Positions 8,883 to 17,644 of a stretch of 64,000 bases of DNA are shown piece by piece (the stretch's first letter is position 1; each line of letters opens with the position of its first letter). A program made the position numbers and the translations under genes. The DNA lies in the NCBI GenBank assembly GCA_965275915.1, contig CBDHYI010000007.1, positions 2,108,001 through 2,172,000 on the forward strand, read 5' to 3'. The notes beneath the pieces are model-generated. The model did no database searches, was not told the DNA's origin, and was given only the letters and a program-made list of their open reading frames with translations. The DNA is from JBDWFY01 sp965275915 (GTDB lineage Bacteria; Pseudomonadota; Alphaproteobacteria; Rhizobiales; Stappiaceae).

Positions 8883-8922
8883 CCGCATCCCGGCTCCAGC
8901 AGCCAGAGGATCCGGGATGCGG
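8883..8922. terminator. Stem-loop between convergent genes
   Basis: ccgcatcccgg (8883-8893) pairs perfectly with ccgggatgcgg (8912-8922). It lies 30 bases past thpR and 18 bases past the end of the convergent small gene. There is no strong T-run on either side, so it is a plausible but not classical terminator. Confidence 0.5.
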
Positions 8923-8940
8923 GCGAAATATAAAGCCGGA

Positions 8941-9153
8941 CTAACGGCGCTTGGCTTTGAGTTTGGCCTTGCTTTGATAGTCCGGCTTTGACGGGGCGGC
9001 CACAGTGTTTATTCCCGTGTCAAGGACGCATATCCAGTTTCCCGAATATTGCCAGTTGACCCGCTTGTAACCATTTGGACAGGCGGATGCCGGTCCTGTC
9101 ATGCTGAGACCGGCGAACCCGGCCAAAACCGACAATAAAATCAGATTTTTCAT
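8941..9153 (-). CDS. Small secreted protein of unknown function
   Basis: The 70-residue product has a classical signal peptide (MKNLILLSVLAGFAGLSM) ending at PASA-Cys25. The mature part has two cysteines (Cys25, Cys42), which could form a disulphide, and a strongly basic tail (KAKLKAKRR). Cys25 directly after the cleavage site raises lipoprotein processing as an alternative, but the -3 residue is Ala rather than Leu. AGGAG precedes the ATG by seven bases. I recognise no family. The 257 bases between this gene and the next (9154-9410) show no feature. Confidence 0.65.
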   Translation of the reverse strand: MKNLILLSVLAGFAGLSMTGPASACPNGYKRVNWQYSGNWICVLDTGINTVAAPSKPDYQSKAKLKAKRR

Positions 9154-9410
9154 ATTTTACTCCTGTTGGTGGGCACCCCTCCTGCAATTGAAGGGATGCC
9201 CGTTTTCAACTGACCGGACAGGTGCCTTGCGCAATATTCGAGGCGGTCGGTCAGCACCACAGGTGCAGTCCAGTCGTGAACGCTGACGCGGACTGTGCAC
9301 CGGAGGCCTGAAATTGACCTCACAGGATCCGACGCACCGGCCTCGGCAAAGGTTCAACGGCAAGCAGTTTTTTCAGAATAAGCAAAAAAGACAGGAAACC
9401 GTTCCGGATC

Positions 9411-10457
9411 TCAAGGCACGATCCAATAGGCTGCGAGCAAAGTGTCGCGGATCTCGTCCTGATCGTTAACCACCAGAAGAGCATCGTGAGGCCGCACGGC
9501 CGACCTGGGCAAAAATGCAATGCCTTCCGCTTTTTCGATACAGGAGTCGTTCAGTTTCAACGGAAAAACCGCTGCCGTTCTGTCGTCCGGATCAAAAATG
9601 AAAACGCTGCGCCCGGTGTCGCTGACGATCCACAGTTTTCGCCGGGCCGTATCAAATGCAAGGCCCGAAAAGTCCAGGGGCTTATCTGAGCCGGGCAATG
9701 TGTCGGGAAAAGGGGCCTGTCCCGAGCACCTTTTCTTATAGGAGCCGCAATTCAAAACCGTCATCGACAAAATGCTCTTCAGCGCGGTGTCGACCTCAAT
9801 CAGCAGAGCCGGCGATTTTTCCTTCAACAGATAAAGACTGTTCCGGTCAGCCCTGTAGGCTATACCTTCAAGGCCGTCGTTCGGATCGGAGGTTTTGAAA
9901 TAGTCGGCCAGGGTCTTGCCGGTGCTGTCGAGTGTGTCTGATACCGCATCGTAACCGGCCATCTGAGACAGATAGGCGGGATCGGCGGTCAGTTTTCCGT
10001 CCATAGCCGCCGATAAGACGGCGCCGCCCTTTTTCAGTTTTTCGCTGACCAGAAAGAAACGGTCCGAATCACCATCAACTGCTCTGGCAAAAGTCAGGCC
10101 CTCAAGCTCTTTTGCATGTTTCTTGGGTTTCAGCGACACGGGTGCAGCGCGCTCGGCCGATGGTTCGGTCAAACCCGGTATGACGACCGGATAGAGTTTT
10201 CTCTCTTCGTTGCTCAGTGTCCAGAGATGAGGTTGATTGTCGTCATCGATCGCCGCAGTCAGCCCGGACAGTTCAGCGACCTGGGCATGGTCAGGGAGAT
10301 CGCCGCCCACGAGACTCCCGGCCGGCATCAGTGTAAGCGAACGTGCTGTCGGATCGATCACGCAGGAGGCAAGTCCCTGCGCGTGAATTGGCTTTGAAAG
10401 GCCGGTCCCGAAGATGGCCACGATCATTGTCCCAACAGCTAGAAAACGACTGGGCAT
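9411..10457 (-). CDS. Secreted SdiA-regulated / phytase-like beta-propeller protein
   Basis: The 348-residue precursor has a signal peptide (MPSRFLAVGTMIVAIFG...HA). Repeated segments such as LEGIAYRADRNSLYLLKEK, LDFSGLAFDTARRKLWIVSD and AEGIAFLP resemble the blades of SdiA-regulated or 'esterase-like activity of phytase' proteins. An AELSGLTA block near the N-terminus fits the first blade. These families bind calcium or unknown ligands in the periplasm; no activity can be assigned here. Its ATG is six bases after the stop of the acyl-CoA dehydrogenase gene, so the two are probably cotranscribed, an odd pairing functionally. Confidence 0.7.
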   Translation of the reverse strand: MPSRFLAVGTMIVAIFGTGLSKPIHAQGLASCVIDPTARSLTLMPAGSLVGGDLPDHAQVAELSGLTAAIDDDNQPHLWTLSNEERKLYPVVIPGLTEPSAERAAPVSLKPKKHAKELEGLTFARAVDGDSDRFFLVSEKLKKGGAVLSAAMDGKLTADPAYLSQMAGYDAVSDTLDSTGKTLADYFKTSDPNDGLEGIAYRADRNSLYLLKEKSPALLIEVDTALKSILSMTVLNCGSYKKRCSGQAPFPDTLPGSDKPLDFSGLAFDTARRKLWIVSDTGRSVFIFDPDDRTAAVFPLKLNDSCIEKAEGIAFLPRSAVRPHDALLVVNDQDEIRDTLLAAYWIVP

Positions 10458-10463
10458 CTGGGC

Positions 10464-12152
10464 TCAATTATGATCCTCAAGCAGGCGCCGGGCAATCACA
10501 TGGGCCTGAATTTCTGCGGCACCCTCAAAAATATTCAGGATACGGGCATCGCAAAGGACGCGCGAGATCGGATATTCCTGCGCAAATCCGTTGCCGCCGT
10601 GAACTTGCAGCGCATTGTCGGCGGCTGCCCAGGCAACACGCGCGCCAAGCAGTTTGGCCATGCCTGCTTCCACGTCGCAGCGGCGGCCTGAATCCTTCTG
10701 CTGGGCCGAAAAATATGTCAGCTGCCGGGTCGCCATGATTTCGGCAGCCATCATGGCGAGCTTGTCGGAGATCCTGGGGAAGCTGATCAGGGCCTTGCCG
10801 AACTGATGGCGTTCCTGAGCATATTGCAGACCCAGATCCAGGGCGGACTGAGCCACACCCACGGCCCGGGCGGCTGTCTGGATGCGGGCGGCCTCAAAAG
10901 TCTGCATGAGCTGTTTGAAACCCTGTCCTTCGACACCGCCAAGCAGGTTGTCTTTCTTGACGGCGAAATTGTCGAAGGCGATCTCGTACTCTTTCATGCC
11001 CCGATATCCCAGAACCTCGATCTCGCCGCCGCTCATGCCTTCTGCCGGGAAAGGATTATGATCATCGCCGCGGGGTTTTTCCGCCAGCAGCATGGACAGG
11101 CCTTTATATCCCGCTTCGTTGGGGTCGGTGCGCACCAGCAGCGTCATCACATCGGCTCTGACGGGATGTGTGATCCAGGTTTTGTTGCCGGTGACGCGAT
11201 AGGTGTCACCATCCAGGACGGCCCGGCTTTTCAGGGACGCGAGGTCCGATCCTGTGTTGGGTTCGGTAAAGACGGCGGTTGGAAGGATCTCTCCGGAGGC
11301 GATCAGCGGCAGCCATTTCTCCTTCTGCGCATCTGTTCCGCCGCATAGAATAAGCTCGGCGGCGATTTCCGACCGGGTGCCAAGAGAGCCGACGCCGATA
11401 TAAGCCCGGGAAAGTTCTTCAGAAACCACGCACATGGATTCCTTGCCGAGTCCGAGCCCGCCATAGTCCTCAGGAATAGTCAGGCCAAAGACCCCCAGCT
11501 CCGCCATTTTTTCAATGACAGGCATCGGTATATAGTCATTGGCCAGATGCCATTCGTGAGCATGGGGTTTGACCTCTGTCTCGGCAAACCGTTGCATCTC
11601 GTTGCGGATCTGTTCGAGCGTCTCATCCAGACCGCTTTGGCCGATTGTGGCCGATCCCTGCAGTTTCTGCATGAATTCCACGAGCGCTGCACGATTTGCC
11701 GGTGTGTTGCCGTCGGCAATGAAATGGCGGATGGCGTCATTCTTGGACAGTGCGCTGATTGTCTCGTCGGGCAGCCCCAGATCGGTCAGGCGCAGAAATT
11801 CACCCTGGCTCATCGGCAGCCCGCCCAGGATCTGGGCCAGATATTCGCCATAGGTGATGCTGATCAGCAGCGTTTCAATATCGCCCAGCGTTCCCCGGTC
11901 CGCGAGCTTGCGCCCGTAGGCCTCCATTTGCCTGAGCACCTCGGCATAGGTCGCCAGCCAGGCCAGCCCGTGTGCGGCATGCTGATGCTTTTCCAGTTCC
12001 GCACTGCTGATACGGCCATCGACGCTCACCTGCTGAAACACTGTCGATTTCGCGTCGGCCAGCAAGGTATCGACTGCATGCAGCGCATCGGACGCACTGT
12101 CGAGCAGTGACGGGCTGGATTGGCCGAAAGTGGATTGCGCAGCTGCGGTCAT
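10464..12152 (-). CDS. mcd: Acyl-CoA dehydrogenase with N-terminal extension, (2S)-methylsuccinyl-CoA dehydrogenase-like
   Basis: The 562-residue protein has a helical N-terminal extension of about 170 residues (HQHAAHGLAWLATYAEVLRQ, ITYGEYLAQILGGLPMSQGE) before a complete acyl-CoA dehydrogenase fold with FAD-binding FTEPNTGSDLASLKS and a C-terminal VHGGNGFAQEYP. This length and extension are typical of Mcd, which oxidises (2S)-methylsuccinyl-CoA to mesaconyl-CoA in the ethylmalonyl-CoA pathway for acetate assimilation. Ordinary acyl-CoA dehydrogenases are near 380 residues. GGAGAT precedes the ATG. Other pathway genes (ccr, ecm, mch) are not in the window, so the assignment rests on architecture. 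Confidence 0.72.
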   Translation of the reverse strand: MTAAAQSTFGQSSPSLLDSASDALHAVDTLLADAKSTVFQQVSVDGRISSAELEKHQHAAHGLAWLATYAEVLRQMEAYGRKLADRGTLGDIETLLISITYGEYLAQILGGLPMSQGEFLRLTDLGLPDETISALSKNDAIRHFIADGNTPANRAALVEFMQKLQGSATIGQSGLDETLEQIRNEMQRFAETEVKPHAHEWHLANDYIPMPVIEKMAELGVFGLTIPEDYGGLGLGKESMCVVSEELSRAYIGVGSLGTRSEIAAELILCGGTDAQKEKWLPLIASGEILPTAVFTEPNTGSDLASLKSRAVLDGDTYRVTGNKTWITHPVRADVMTLLVRTDPNEAGYKGLSMLLAEKPRGDDHNPFPAEGMSGGEIEVLGYRGMKEYEIAFDNFAVKKDNLLGGVEGQGFKQLMQTFEAARIQTAARAVGVAQSALDLGLQYAQERHQFGKALISFPRISDKLAMMAAEIMATRQLTYFSAQQKDSGRRCDVEAGMAKLLGARVAWAAADNALQVHGGNGFAQEYPISRVLCDARILNIFEGAAEIQAHVIARRLLEDHN

Positions 12153-12326
12153 TGGGATCTCCGGATACCGGTTATCGTCGTCTATTGTGCATTGCAGAAT
12201 GACCGCTTGTCGTCCGGCAGATCAATGCACCTTTCGGACCAGTGTCCGGGCGGTCTCCGACGGCCCGAAGGTCGGCCTCCGAGATCGTGCTTGATCTTTC
12301 ACCCTTCTGCCAGCACATACGGTAGC

Positions 12327-13187
12327 ATGATTATGCGCTTCATCCGACAGTCCCGCATTGTGCTTATGGATGCCTTCGGCCATTTCAACCGGGACGACGG
12401 ATGGGTGGTGGCGAGTCATGTCGCCATGTCCTCGCTGATGGCGTTGTTTCCCTTTCTGATCTTTGCCACCGCTCTGGCGGGTGTCCTGGGGGTCGGAGCA
12501 GATCCCGACCAGTTGGCGGATCTTATTCTTGAGACCCTGCCTCACGAAGTTGCGGAACCGCTTGCTGAAGAAGTGCATAATGTTCTGACGGTACCGCGTA
12601 CCGGCCTTCTGACTTTCGGCATCATTACCGCCGTCGTGATCGCGTCGAATGGGATTGAGGCGCTCAGAACGGCCCTCAACCGGGCTTACCGGGTTAAGGA
12701 GGACCGGCCGTTGGTCTTTCGCAGGCTGCAGTCGCTTTTTCTGGTGATTGTCGGTGCTGCGACCTTTATTGCGTTTTCCTTTCTCATTGTTCTTGGTCCG
12801 CTGATCTGGACGGCCGCACTCAAATGGTTTCCGCATCTGGATGTTTATGCCGACAGCTTTAACTTCATGCGGATCGCGTTGGCCGTCATCATTATTGTGC
12901 TTGGTCTGCTGATTTCCCATCGCATCCTGCCGGCGGGCAAGCGAAAGGTGTTTGACACGTTTCCCGGCATCGCCGTGACATTGGTGCTTTGGGTTGTTGC
13001 CGGTTCCATTTTCGGAGCCTACCTGGAACGTTTTGCGACCTATGTGTCGACATATGCCGGACTGGCAAGTGCCATGACGGCGTTGGTTTTTCTTTATCTG
13101 GTGGCCGTGTTGTTCATCCTGGGAGGGGAAATCAACGCCGCCATTTTACGGCAACGGCGTCTGGTCCAGAAGAAGCAGGACAGTTGA
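12327..13187 (+). CDS. YihY/BrkB family inner-membrane protein
   Basis: The 286-residue protein has about six hydrophobic helices and the YihY signature stretches HVAMSSLMALFPFLIF, NGIEALRTALNRAY, PLIWTAALKWFP and LYLVAVLFILGGEINAA. The reading frame is open further upstream, but the conserved region begins at MIMRFIRQS, so the start is set at 12327 (12333 is an alternative); neither has a clear ribosome binding site. The family was once annotated as ribonuclease BN, which was an error for this protein type; its role, possibly transport, is unknown. Confidence 0.88.
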   Translation: MIMRFIRQSRIVLMDAFGHFNRDDGWVVASHVAMSSLMALFPFLIFATALAGVLGVGADPDQLADLILETLPHEVAEPLAEEVHNVLTVPRTGLLTFGIITAVVIASNGIEALRTALNRAYRVKEDRPLVFRRLQSLFLVIVGAATFIAFSFLIVLGPLIWTAALKWFPHLDVYADSFNFMRIALAVIIIVLGLLISHRILPAGKRKVFDTFPGIAVTLVLWVVAGSIFGAYLERFATYVSTYAGLASAMTALVFLYLVAVLFILGGEINAAILRQRRLVQKKQDS

Positions 13188-13203
13188 CCGCCACGGTGCC
13201 GTT

Positions 13204-14079
13204 TCAGACCGTCTTCCGTGCCAAAACAACGGCGCCCACCACAATGAACATGCCGGCAATCTGAACCATGGTCAGCGTTTCTCCGAACAGAAGGTAGCTT
13301 TCAACCGCTGTGGCGACCGGAACCAGATAGAAAAGCGACGCAATGCTACTGACCGCGCCTTGCCGGATGAGCAGCATCAAAAGGCTGATCGCACCGATGG
13401 ACAGGACCACCACGAGCCATGTCAGGGCGAAGATGAATTCACCCGTCCATTCAATGTAATATCCGCCATCGAATGGAATGCAGACGGCCATCAGCGGAAC
13501 GGCGCCGACATATTGGTAAAATGTTCCGGTTCTGAGATCGACATCGTTCAAAAACCGCTTTTGATAGATGGTGCCGATGGAAATACCCAGAACGCCCGTA
13601 AAGCAGGCGAAAATGGTGATCGGGGAAATGCCGGTATCGATGAGCCCGATTTTCGGTGCCAGAACGAGACCGAGGCCGAATAACCCAAGAACAAACCCCA
13701 TCCAGTGACGGCTTGTCATCACCTCGTTGAGCACAAGTTGCGCCACAATGGCGGTGATGATCGGCTGAAGACCGATGATAATGGCGGAAACGCCGGCCGG
13801 CATTCCGTTATCGATTGCCCAAAAAACGCCGCCAAGGTAAGCGCCATGCACAAACAGGCCGGTCAGCATACTGTGCAGAGCGTCCCTTCGGTTTGGCCAC
13901 CTGACCCGGGCAAGGATGCAGAAGATGCCGAGAATCGCGGCGACGATGGCAAATCTGACGAACAGGAACGAAAACGGATGCGACCAGGGAGCGCCCATTT
14001 TTGCGCCGATAAAGCCGGTGGACCAGAGTAAAACGAAAATCGCCGGAGCCGCACCGGTAAGGAGTGTTTTGGCAGACAT
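13204..14079 (-). CDS. EamA/DMT superfamily transporter
   Basis: The 291-residue protein shows the ten-helix, two-repeat EamA layout. The first repeat starts with FVLLWSTGFIGAKMGAPWSHP, a typical DMT helix 1 motif (WSTGFI), and the second with TIFACFTGVLGISIGTIYQKRF. The end FVVGAVVLARK is the usual last helix. The start is placed at 14079 (MSAKTLLTG) where homology begins; the frame remains open to 14175. Such proteins export metabolites or amino acids. The gene converges with yihY (16-base gap) and diverges from the ferredoxin reductase. Confidence 0.85.
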   Translation of the reverse strand: MSAKTLLTGAAPAIFVLLWSTGFIGAKMGAPWSHPFSFLFVRFAIVAAILGIFCILARVRWPNRRDALHSMLTGLFVHGAYLGGVFWAIDNGMPAGVSAIIIGLQPIITAIVAQLVLNEVMTSRHWMGFVLGLFGLGLVLAPKIGLIDTGISPITIFACFTGVLGISIGTIYQKRFLNDVDLRTGTFYQYVGAVPLMAVCIPFDGGYYIEWTGEFIFALTWLVVVLSIGAISLLMLLIRQGAVSSIASLFYLVPVATAVESYLLFGETLTMVQIAGMFIVVGAVVLARKTV

Positions 14080-14257
14080 GACTGGAATAATCGGAGCAAG
14101 CGATAGGGGGTCGGATATTCTTTTGACAGAAACGGGCAGAATTCTCCAATCGAAAGTCAAAATGACTCCGGTCAAAAAAATGAATGAATGCCTTTTCTCC
14201 TTTTCCGCCCACAGATTATCGATCTTGCAGCTTTCTAATTTTCTGCTGGATCGCTAA

Positions 14258-14332
14258 ATGAAAGAGACCTATCTGTCCTGTGGCGGTGCCGGCTATGGCG
14301 AAACAGCAACCCTGTTGAAACGGATCTTCTGA
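14258..14332 (+). CDS. Candidate 24-residue upstream ORF coupled to the ferredoxin reductase gene
   Basis: The ORF ATG AAA GAG...TTC TGA encodes MKETYLSCGGAGYGETATLL plus four more residues. Its stop overlaps the start of the next gene as TGATG (14330-14334), the classical translational-coupling arrangement. No Shine-Dalgarno is visible ahead of its ATG, which is the main weakness. It might instead be the conserved-looking chance extension of a leader. Confidence 0.3.
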   Translation: MKETYLSCGGAGYGETATLLKRIF

Positions 14333-15516
14333 TGCATGATAATTTGCTTATTGTCGGTGCGGGACAAGCGGCGGCGCAGGCGGTTCAGTCATTGCGCCAG
14401 GGAGGTTTTGCCGGAAAAATCACGCTTTGCGGGGACGAAAAGCATCTTCCTTATCAGCGTCCGCCCCTGTCAAAGAAATATCTTTCGGGGGAGTTGTCCG
14501 ACGACCGCCTCTTGTTGAGGCCGGCTGATTTTTACGAAAAGGCGAAGGTGGAACTCGTCACCGGTCAGGTCGTTGAAGCCATTGATGTTTCTGGAAAAGA
14601 AGTCACGTTATCGGAGTCAGGCTCCAGGCCTTACGACACGCTTCTTTTAACGACCGGTACAAGCGCCCGAACCATTCCTCTGCCCGGCCATGATCTTGAA
14701 GGCGTCCTGACTCTTCGGTCTATCGGCGATGTCGACAGGATCAAGCCGCATATGGGAGGCGGTCGCCGCCTGATCATCATCGGAGCGGGATATATCGGTC
14801 TTGAGGTTGCCGCGATCGCCCGGCAGCTCGGCCTTGACGTGACCGTGCTGGAAGCGCAGGACCGCGTACTGAAACGGGTCGTGTCGCCGCTGATGTCGTC
14901 GTTTTTTCAGGATCTGCATGTCGAACAGGGGATCGACCTGCGCCTGTCGACGCAAACGGTCGAGATATCGGGACGGGACCGTGTTGAGGCCGTTCAGCTT
15001 GGTGACGGGACCGTGATCCCCTGCGACCTGGTTCTGATCGCGATCGGGTCCCGGCCCAATGACGACTTGGCAAAACGGGCCGGTATCGACGTTGACGATG
15101 GTATACTGGTCGATCCGTCCTGCCGAACCTCTGCATCGGATGTTCTGGCGGCCGGAGACTGTACGCGCTTTCATTCCAGCCGCTATGGGCATTCCGTTCG
15201 CCTGGAGAGCGTGCAGAACGCGATAGATCAGGCAAAGGCAGCCGCTGCGACCCTGTGCGGCGGGCAGCCGGATTACGATCCGGTTCCATGGTTCTGGTCC
15301 GACCAGTACGATATCAAGTTACAGATTGCCGGGTTGTCCCAGAATTATGAGGAAGCCCGTACAATAGGCGATCCGGCCAGCAAATCCTTTTATGTTGCGT
15401 ACCTGATGGATGGCAATTTGATTGCGGTGGACAGCGTCTGTCATCCAAAATCGCATATGATGGCCCGGCGCGTGCTCGGCCAACCCTGGCGGGACGATCT
15501 GTTGCCGCCAGCGTAA
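14332..15516 (+). CDS. FAD-dependent ferredoxin/rhodocoxin reductase-type oxidoreductase
   Basis: The 394-residue protein has two Rossmann motifs, LLIVGAGQAAAQAVQSLR (FAD, residues 4-21) and RLIIIGAGYIGLEVAA (NAD(P)H, near residue 145), and the FAD-binding VLAAGDCTRF. The PYQRPPLSKKYLSGE segment is characteristic of putidaredoxin/rhodocoxin reductases. These enzymes pass electrons from NADH to a 2Fe-2S ferredoxin, often for a cytochrome P450 or Rieske oxygenase. No ferredoxin or oxygenase gene is adjacent, so the partner is unknown. The start codon overlaps a possible 24-codon upstream ORF. Confidence 0.9.
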   Translation: MHDNLLIVGAGQAAAQAVQSLRQGGFAGKITLCGDEKHLPYQRPPLSKKYLSGELSDDRLLLRPADFYEKAKVELVTGQVVEAIDVSGKEVTLSESGSRPYDTLLLTTGTSARTIPLPGHDLEGVLTLRSIGDVDRIKPHMGGGRRLIIIGAGYIGLEVAAIARQLGLDVTVLEAQDRVLKRVVSPLMSSFFQDLHVEQGIDLRLSTQTVEISGRDRVEAVQLGDGTVIPCDLVLIAIGSRPNDDLAKRAGIDVDDGILVDPSCRTSASDVLAAGDCTRFHSSRYGHSVRLESVQNAIDQAKAAAATLCGGQPDYDPVPWFWSDQYDIKLQIAGLSQNYEEARTIGDPASKSFYVAYLMDGNLIAVDSVCHPKSHMMARRVLGQPWRDDLLPPA

Positions 15517-15532
15517 AGAAAGGCACTGCCTC

Positions 15533-16375
15533 CTAAATCGTGCCGCTTCTTGCACATTCACGAATGAGCCGGAGTGTTTCCTCCGGTATTTCAAAATGCG
15601 GCATGTGTCCGACGTCTTCGAAGATGTGCGTCGCCACGACACCGGGGAACCTGTGTGACTGGCGGGTCGGCAGAACACGATCCTGCGTTCCCCAGATGAC
15701 TTTCACGGGCATTCCAAGGTCGGCAAATTTTTCTTTGGGGAATGTGCGCTGCACGTCACCGTCAACCAGCGTTTCCATGATGACCTGCAGATTTTCGACG
15801 AGTTTCGGATTTTCCCGCGCGGCGGCGATCAGACCCGCGACTTCCGGCGGGATCGGAAACCGCCAGCCGAAAAACTGTTCCAGGACGGGAGCAATTTCAC
15901 TTTCAGTGCGAACGGCCGCAAACCGCCGCAGGAGCCGATGATTGATTTCCGGCCCAAATCCGCCGGGAGCCAGCAGCGTGAGACTGGCAACCCGGTCAGG
16001 ATCGCCAATGGCGATAATCGATGCAATGGCGCCGCCCATGGAATGGCCGACGAGGTGGAGCCTGTCGACATTCAGTGCATCAAGCGACTGCGTAACAGCA
16101 TCCGCTGCCTGTTTGGGACTGCCGATAACCGGCCAGTCGACAGCATTTCCGTGACCGGGAAGATCGAAAGCCAAAGACGGAAATTCCGGGGCGAGCGCAA
16201 TCTGGAGCGGTTGGAATGCAAGAAAATCGCCGCCGAAGCCATGCAGGAATACGATCGGGGGTCCATCCGAAACGCCATGTTTTTTACAGGGAAGGATGGA
16301 TGAAGTCGGTCCGGTCGGCTGTTTGTGCTGCATTGTAGTACGGTCATCCATCTCGGTGCTCTGCCCCGCTCTCAT
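15533..16375 (-). CDS. Alpha/beta hydrolase
   Basis: The 280-residue product has the fold's landmarks: oxyanion-hole VFLHGFGGDF, nucleophile elbow GHSMGG with Ser, an Asp in VIWGTQDRVLP and a catalytic His in EDVGHMPHFE. The ATG at 16375 lies two bases beyond the stop of the cyclase gene (TGATCATG), so it is probably coupled to it. Downstream in-frame ATGs within the first 15 codons are alternatives. Substrate unknown; the closest general resemblance is to the acyltransferase-like hydrolases of the acetoin dehydrogenase E2 type. Confidence 0.85.
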   Translation of the reverse strand: MRAGQSTEMDDRTTMQHKQPTGPTSSILPCKKHGVSDGPPIVFLHGFGGDFLAFQPLQIALAPEFPSLAFDLPGHGNAVDWPVIGSPKQAADAVTQSLDALNVDRLHLVGHSMGGAIASIIAIGDPDRVASLTLLAPGGFGPEINHRLLRRFAAVRTESEIAPVLEQFFGWRFPIPPEVAGLIAAARENPKLVENLQVIMETLVDGDVQRTFPKEKFADLGMPVKVIWGTQDRVLPTRQSHRFPGVVATHIFEDVGHMPHFEIPEETLRLIRECARSGTI

Positions 16376-16377
16376 GA

Positions 16378-17622
16378 TCAGGCTACATCTGCGTCAGTCA
16401 ACTGCCGGCCGTCATGCCATGTGAAAAGTTCGGTGGGACGGGACAGGCCGTCCAGCGAGTGATGTCCGATAGTGCGCCAGTTGTCCGGACAGATGCTGGC
16501 GATCGGTTCGGTTGCCAGTGCGTCGGCGATCATACCCTTGGTCATTTTCTCGATCCGGGCTGCCGCGTTGACCGCCGGTCCGATCACGGAGAAGGTCAGG
16601 CGTGTCGGAACGCCGATATTTCCAAACATGACGTGACCGACCGAGCAGGACATGCCGAACCGGATTTCCGTCTGACCGTCGGCACGCCGGCGCCGGTTCA
16701 GTTCCTTTTTTCTGGCAATTGCATCGGAGACGGCGGTGCTGGCTGCCTTGATTGCGGTTTCGAACGTAAAAGACCCCGATAGCGGGAAGATCGACAGAAC
16801 CGCGTCGCCGATGAAATCCAGGACTTCGCCTCCGGCATCGATAGCAGCGCTGGCGGAGCATTCGTAGTAATCGTTGAGCAATGACAGATAATCATCGCCG
16901 TCCATCGTTTCGGCCAGCGCCGTCGAATCCCGAAGGTCCGAGTAGAGGATGACGGCTTTGGTTGTGACTCCATCCCCGCGTCGGATCTGACCGGCCAGCA
17001 CCTCGCCGCCGGCATATTTTCCCAGATAGGTTTCCGTAATATTGGCCGCTATTCGCGCCTGGATGACGGTTCGGCAGGCGACGGCGAAACTCCGCTGGAT
17101 GCGTTGCAAAGCAGCAATATCCGCGTCCGAAAAACCGTCCGATCTATCGGAAGACCAACTGATGATGATGCCCGACGGCATCTCATCGTCAGCCCGCGGG
17201 ATCTGAAACTCCGTCGCCATTGCCAGGTAATCGGTATATCCCTCTTGCCGCAGGTCTTCCAGCAGTGGAAAGTCAACCATGGCCTGGGGACCGGTCAGCC
17301 GTCGGCGCATCAGATCGAGATTGGAATCAAGCAAGTGTTTCAGCGGACTGCGCAGCCACTCCTCTGTCTCCTCCTCACGGTGATGGTGTTGTTCCATGAC
17401 CACCGATTGTCCCTGCCGCCAGATGACGGTTTCAACTTCGATCAGAGGGTGAAGCGTTGGCCAGGAAACGATTGAGCGGGTCACCGGGATCCCGATTAGG
17501 AACAGGCGTTCGCAGACCTCCTCGTACATCTTCACGATTGAAGGCGAACCAAGCGCCTGGTCCACCAGCCACTCTTCAACCGAATTGATCAGCGCATCAT
17601 GCGACATGGTTTTTCCATTCAA
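16378..17622 (-). CDS. Class III adenylate/guanylate cyclase
   Basis: The 414-residue protein has a C-terminal class III cyclase domain (about residues 215-400). Metal-binding aspartates are seen in ILYSDLRDSTAL and DFIGDAVLSIFP, and the later FSVIGPAVNAAARIEKMT carries the conserved Asn and Arg region of the active site. The N-terminal 200 residues, with LLEDLRQEGYTDYLAMA and IIISWSSDRSDGFSDADI, look like the sensory region found in a family of alphaproteobacterial cyclases; it is probably GAF-like, but I cannot assign a ligand. It is the fourth gene in a minus-strand run of glycosyltransferases, cyclase and hydrolase. Confidence 0.88.
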   Translation of the reverse strand: MNGKTMSHDALINSVEEWLVDQALGSPSIVKMYEEVCERLFLIGIPVTRSIVSWPTLHPLIEVETVIWRQGQSVVMEQHHHREEETEEWLRSPLKHLLDSNLDLMRRRLTGPQAMVDFPLLEDLRQEGYTDYLAMATEFQIPRADDEMPSGIIISWSSDRSDGFSDADIAALQRIQRSFAVACRTVIQARIAANITETYLGKYAGGEVLAGQIRRGDGVTTKAVILYSDLRDSTALAETMDGDDYLSLLNDYYECSASAAIDAGGEVLDFIGDAVLSIFPLSGSFTFETAIKAASTAVSDAIARKKELNRRRRADGQTEIRFGMSCSVGHVMFGNIGVPTRLTFSVIGPAVNAAARIEKMTKGMIADALATEPIASICPDNWRTIGHHSLDGLSRPTELFTWHDGRQLTDADVA

Positions 17623-17644
17623 CCAGCTCCGAAATCGTCAGCTG

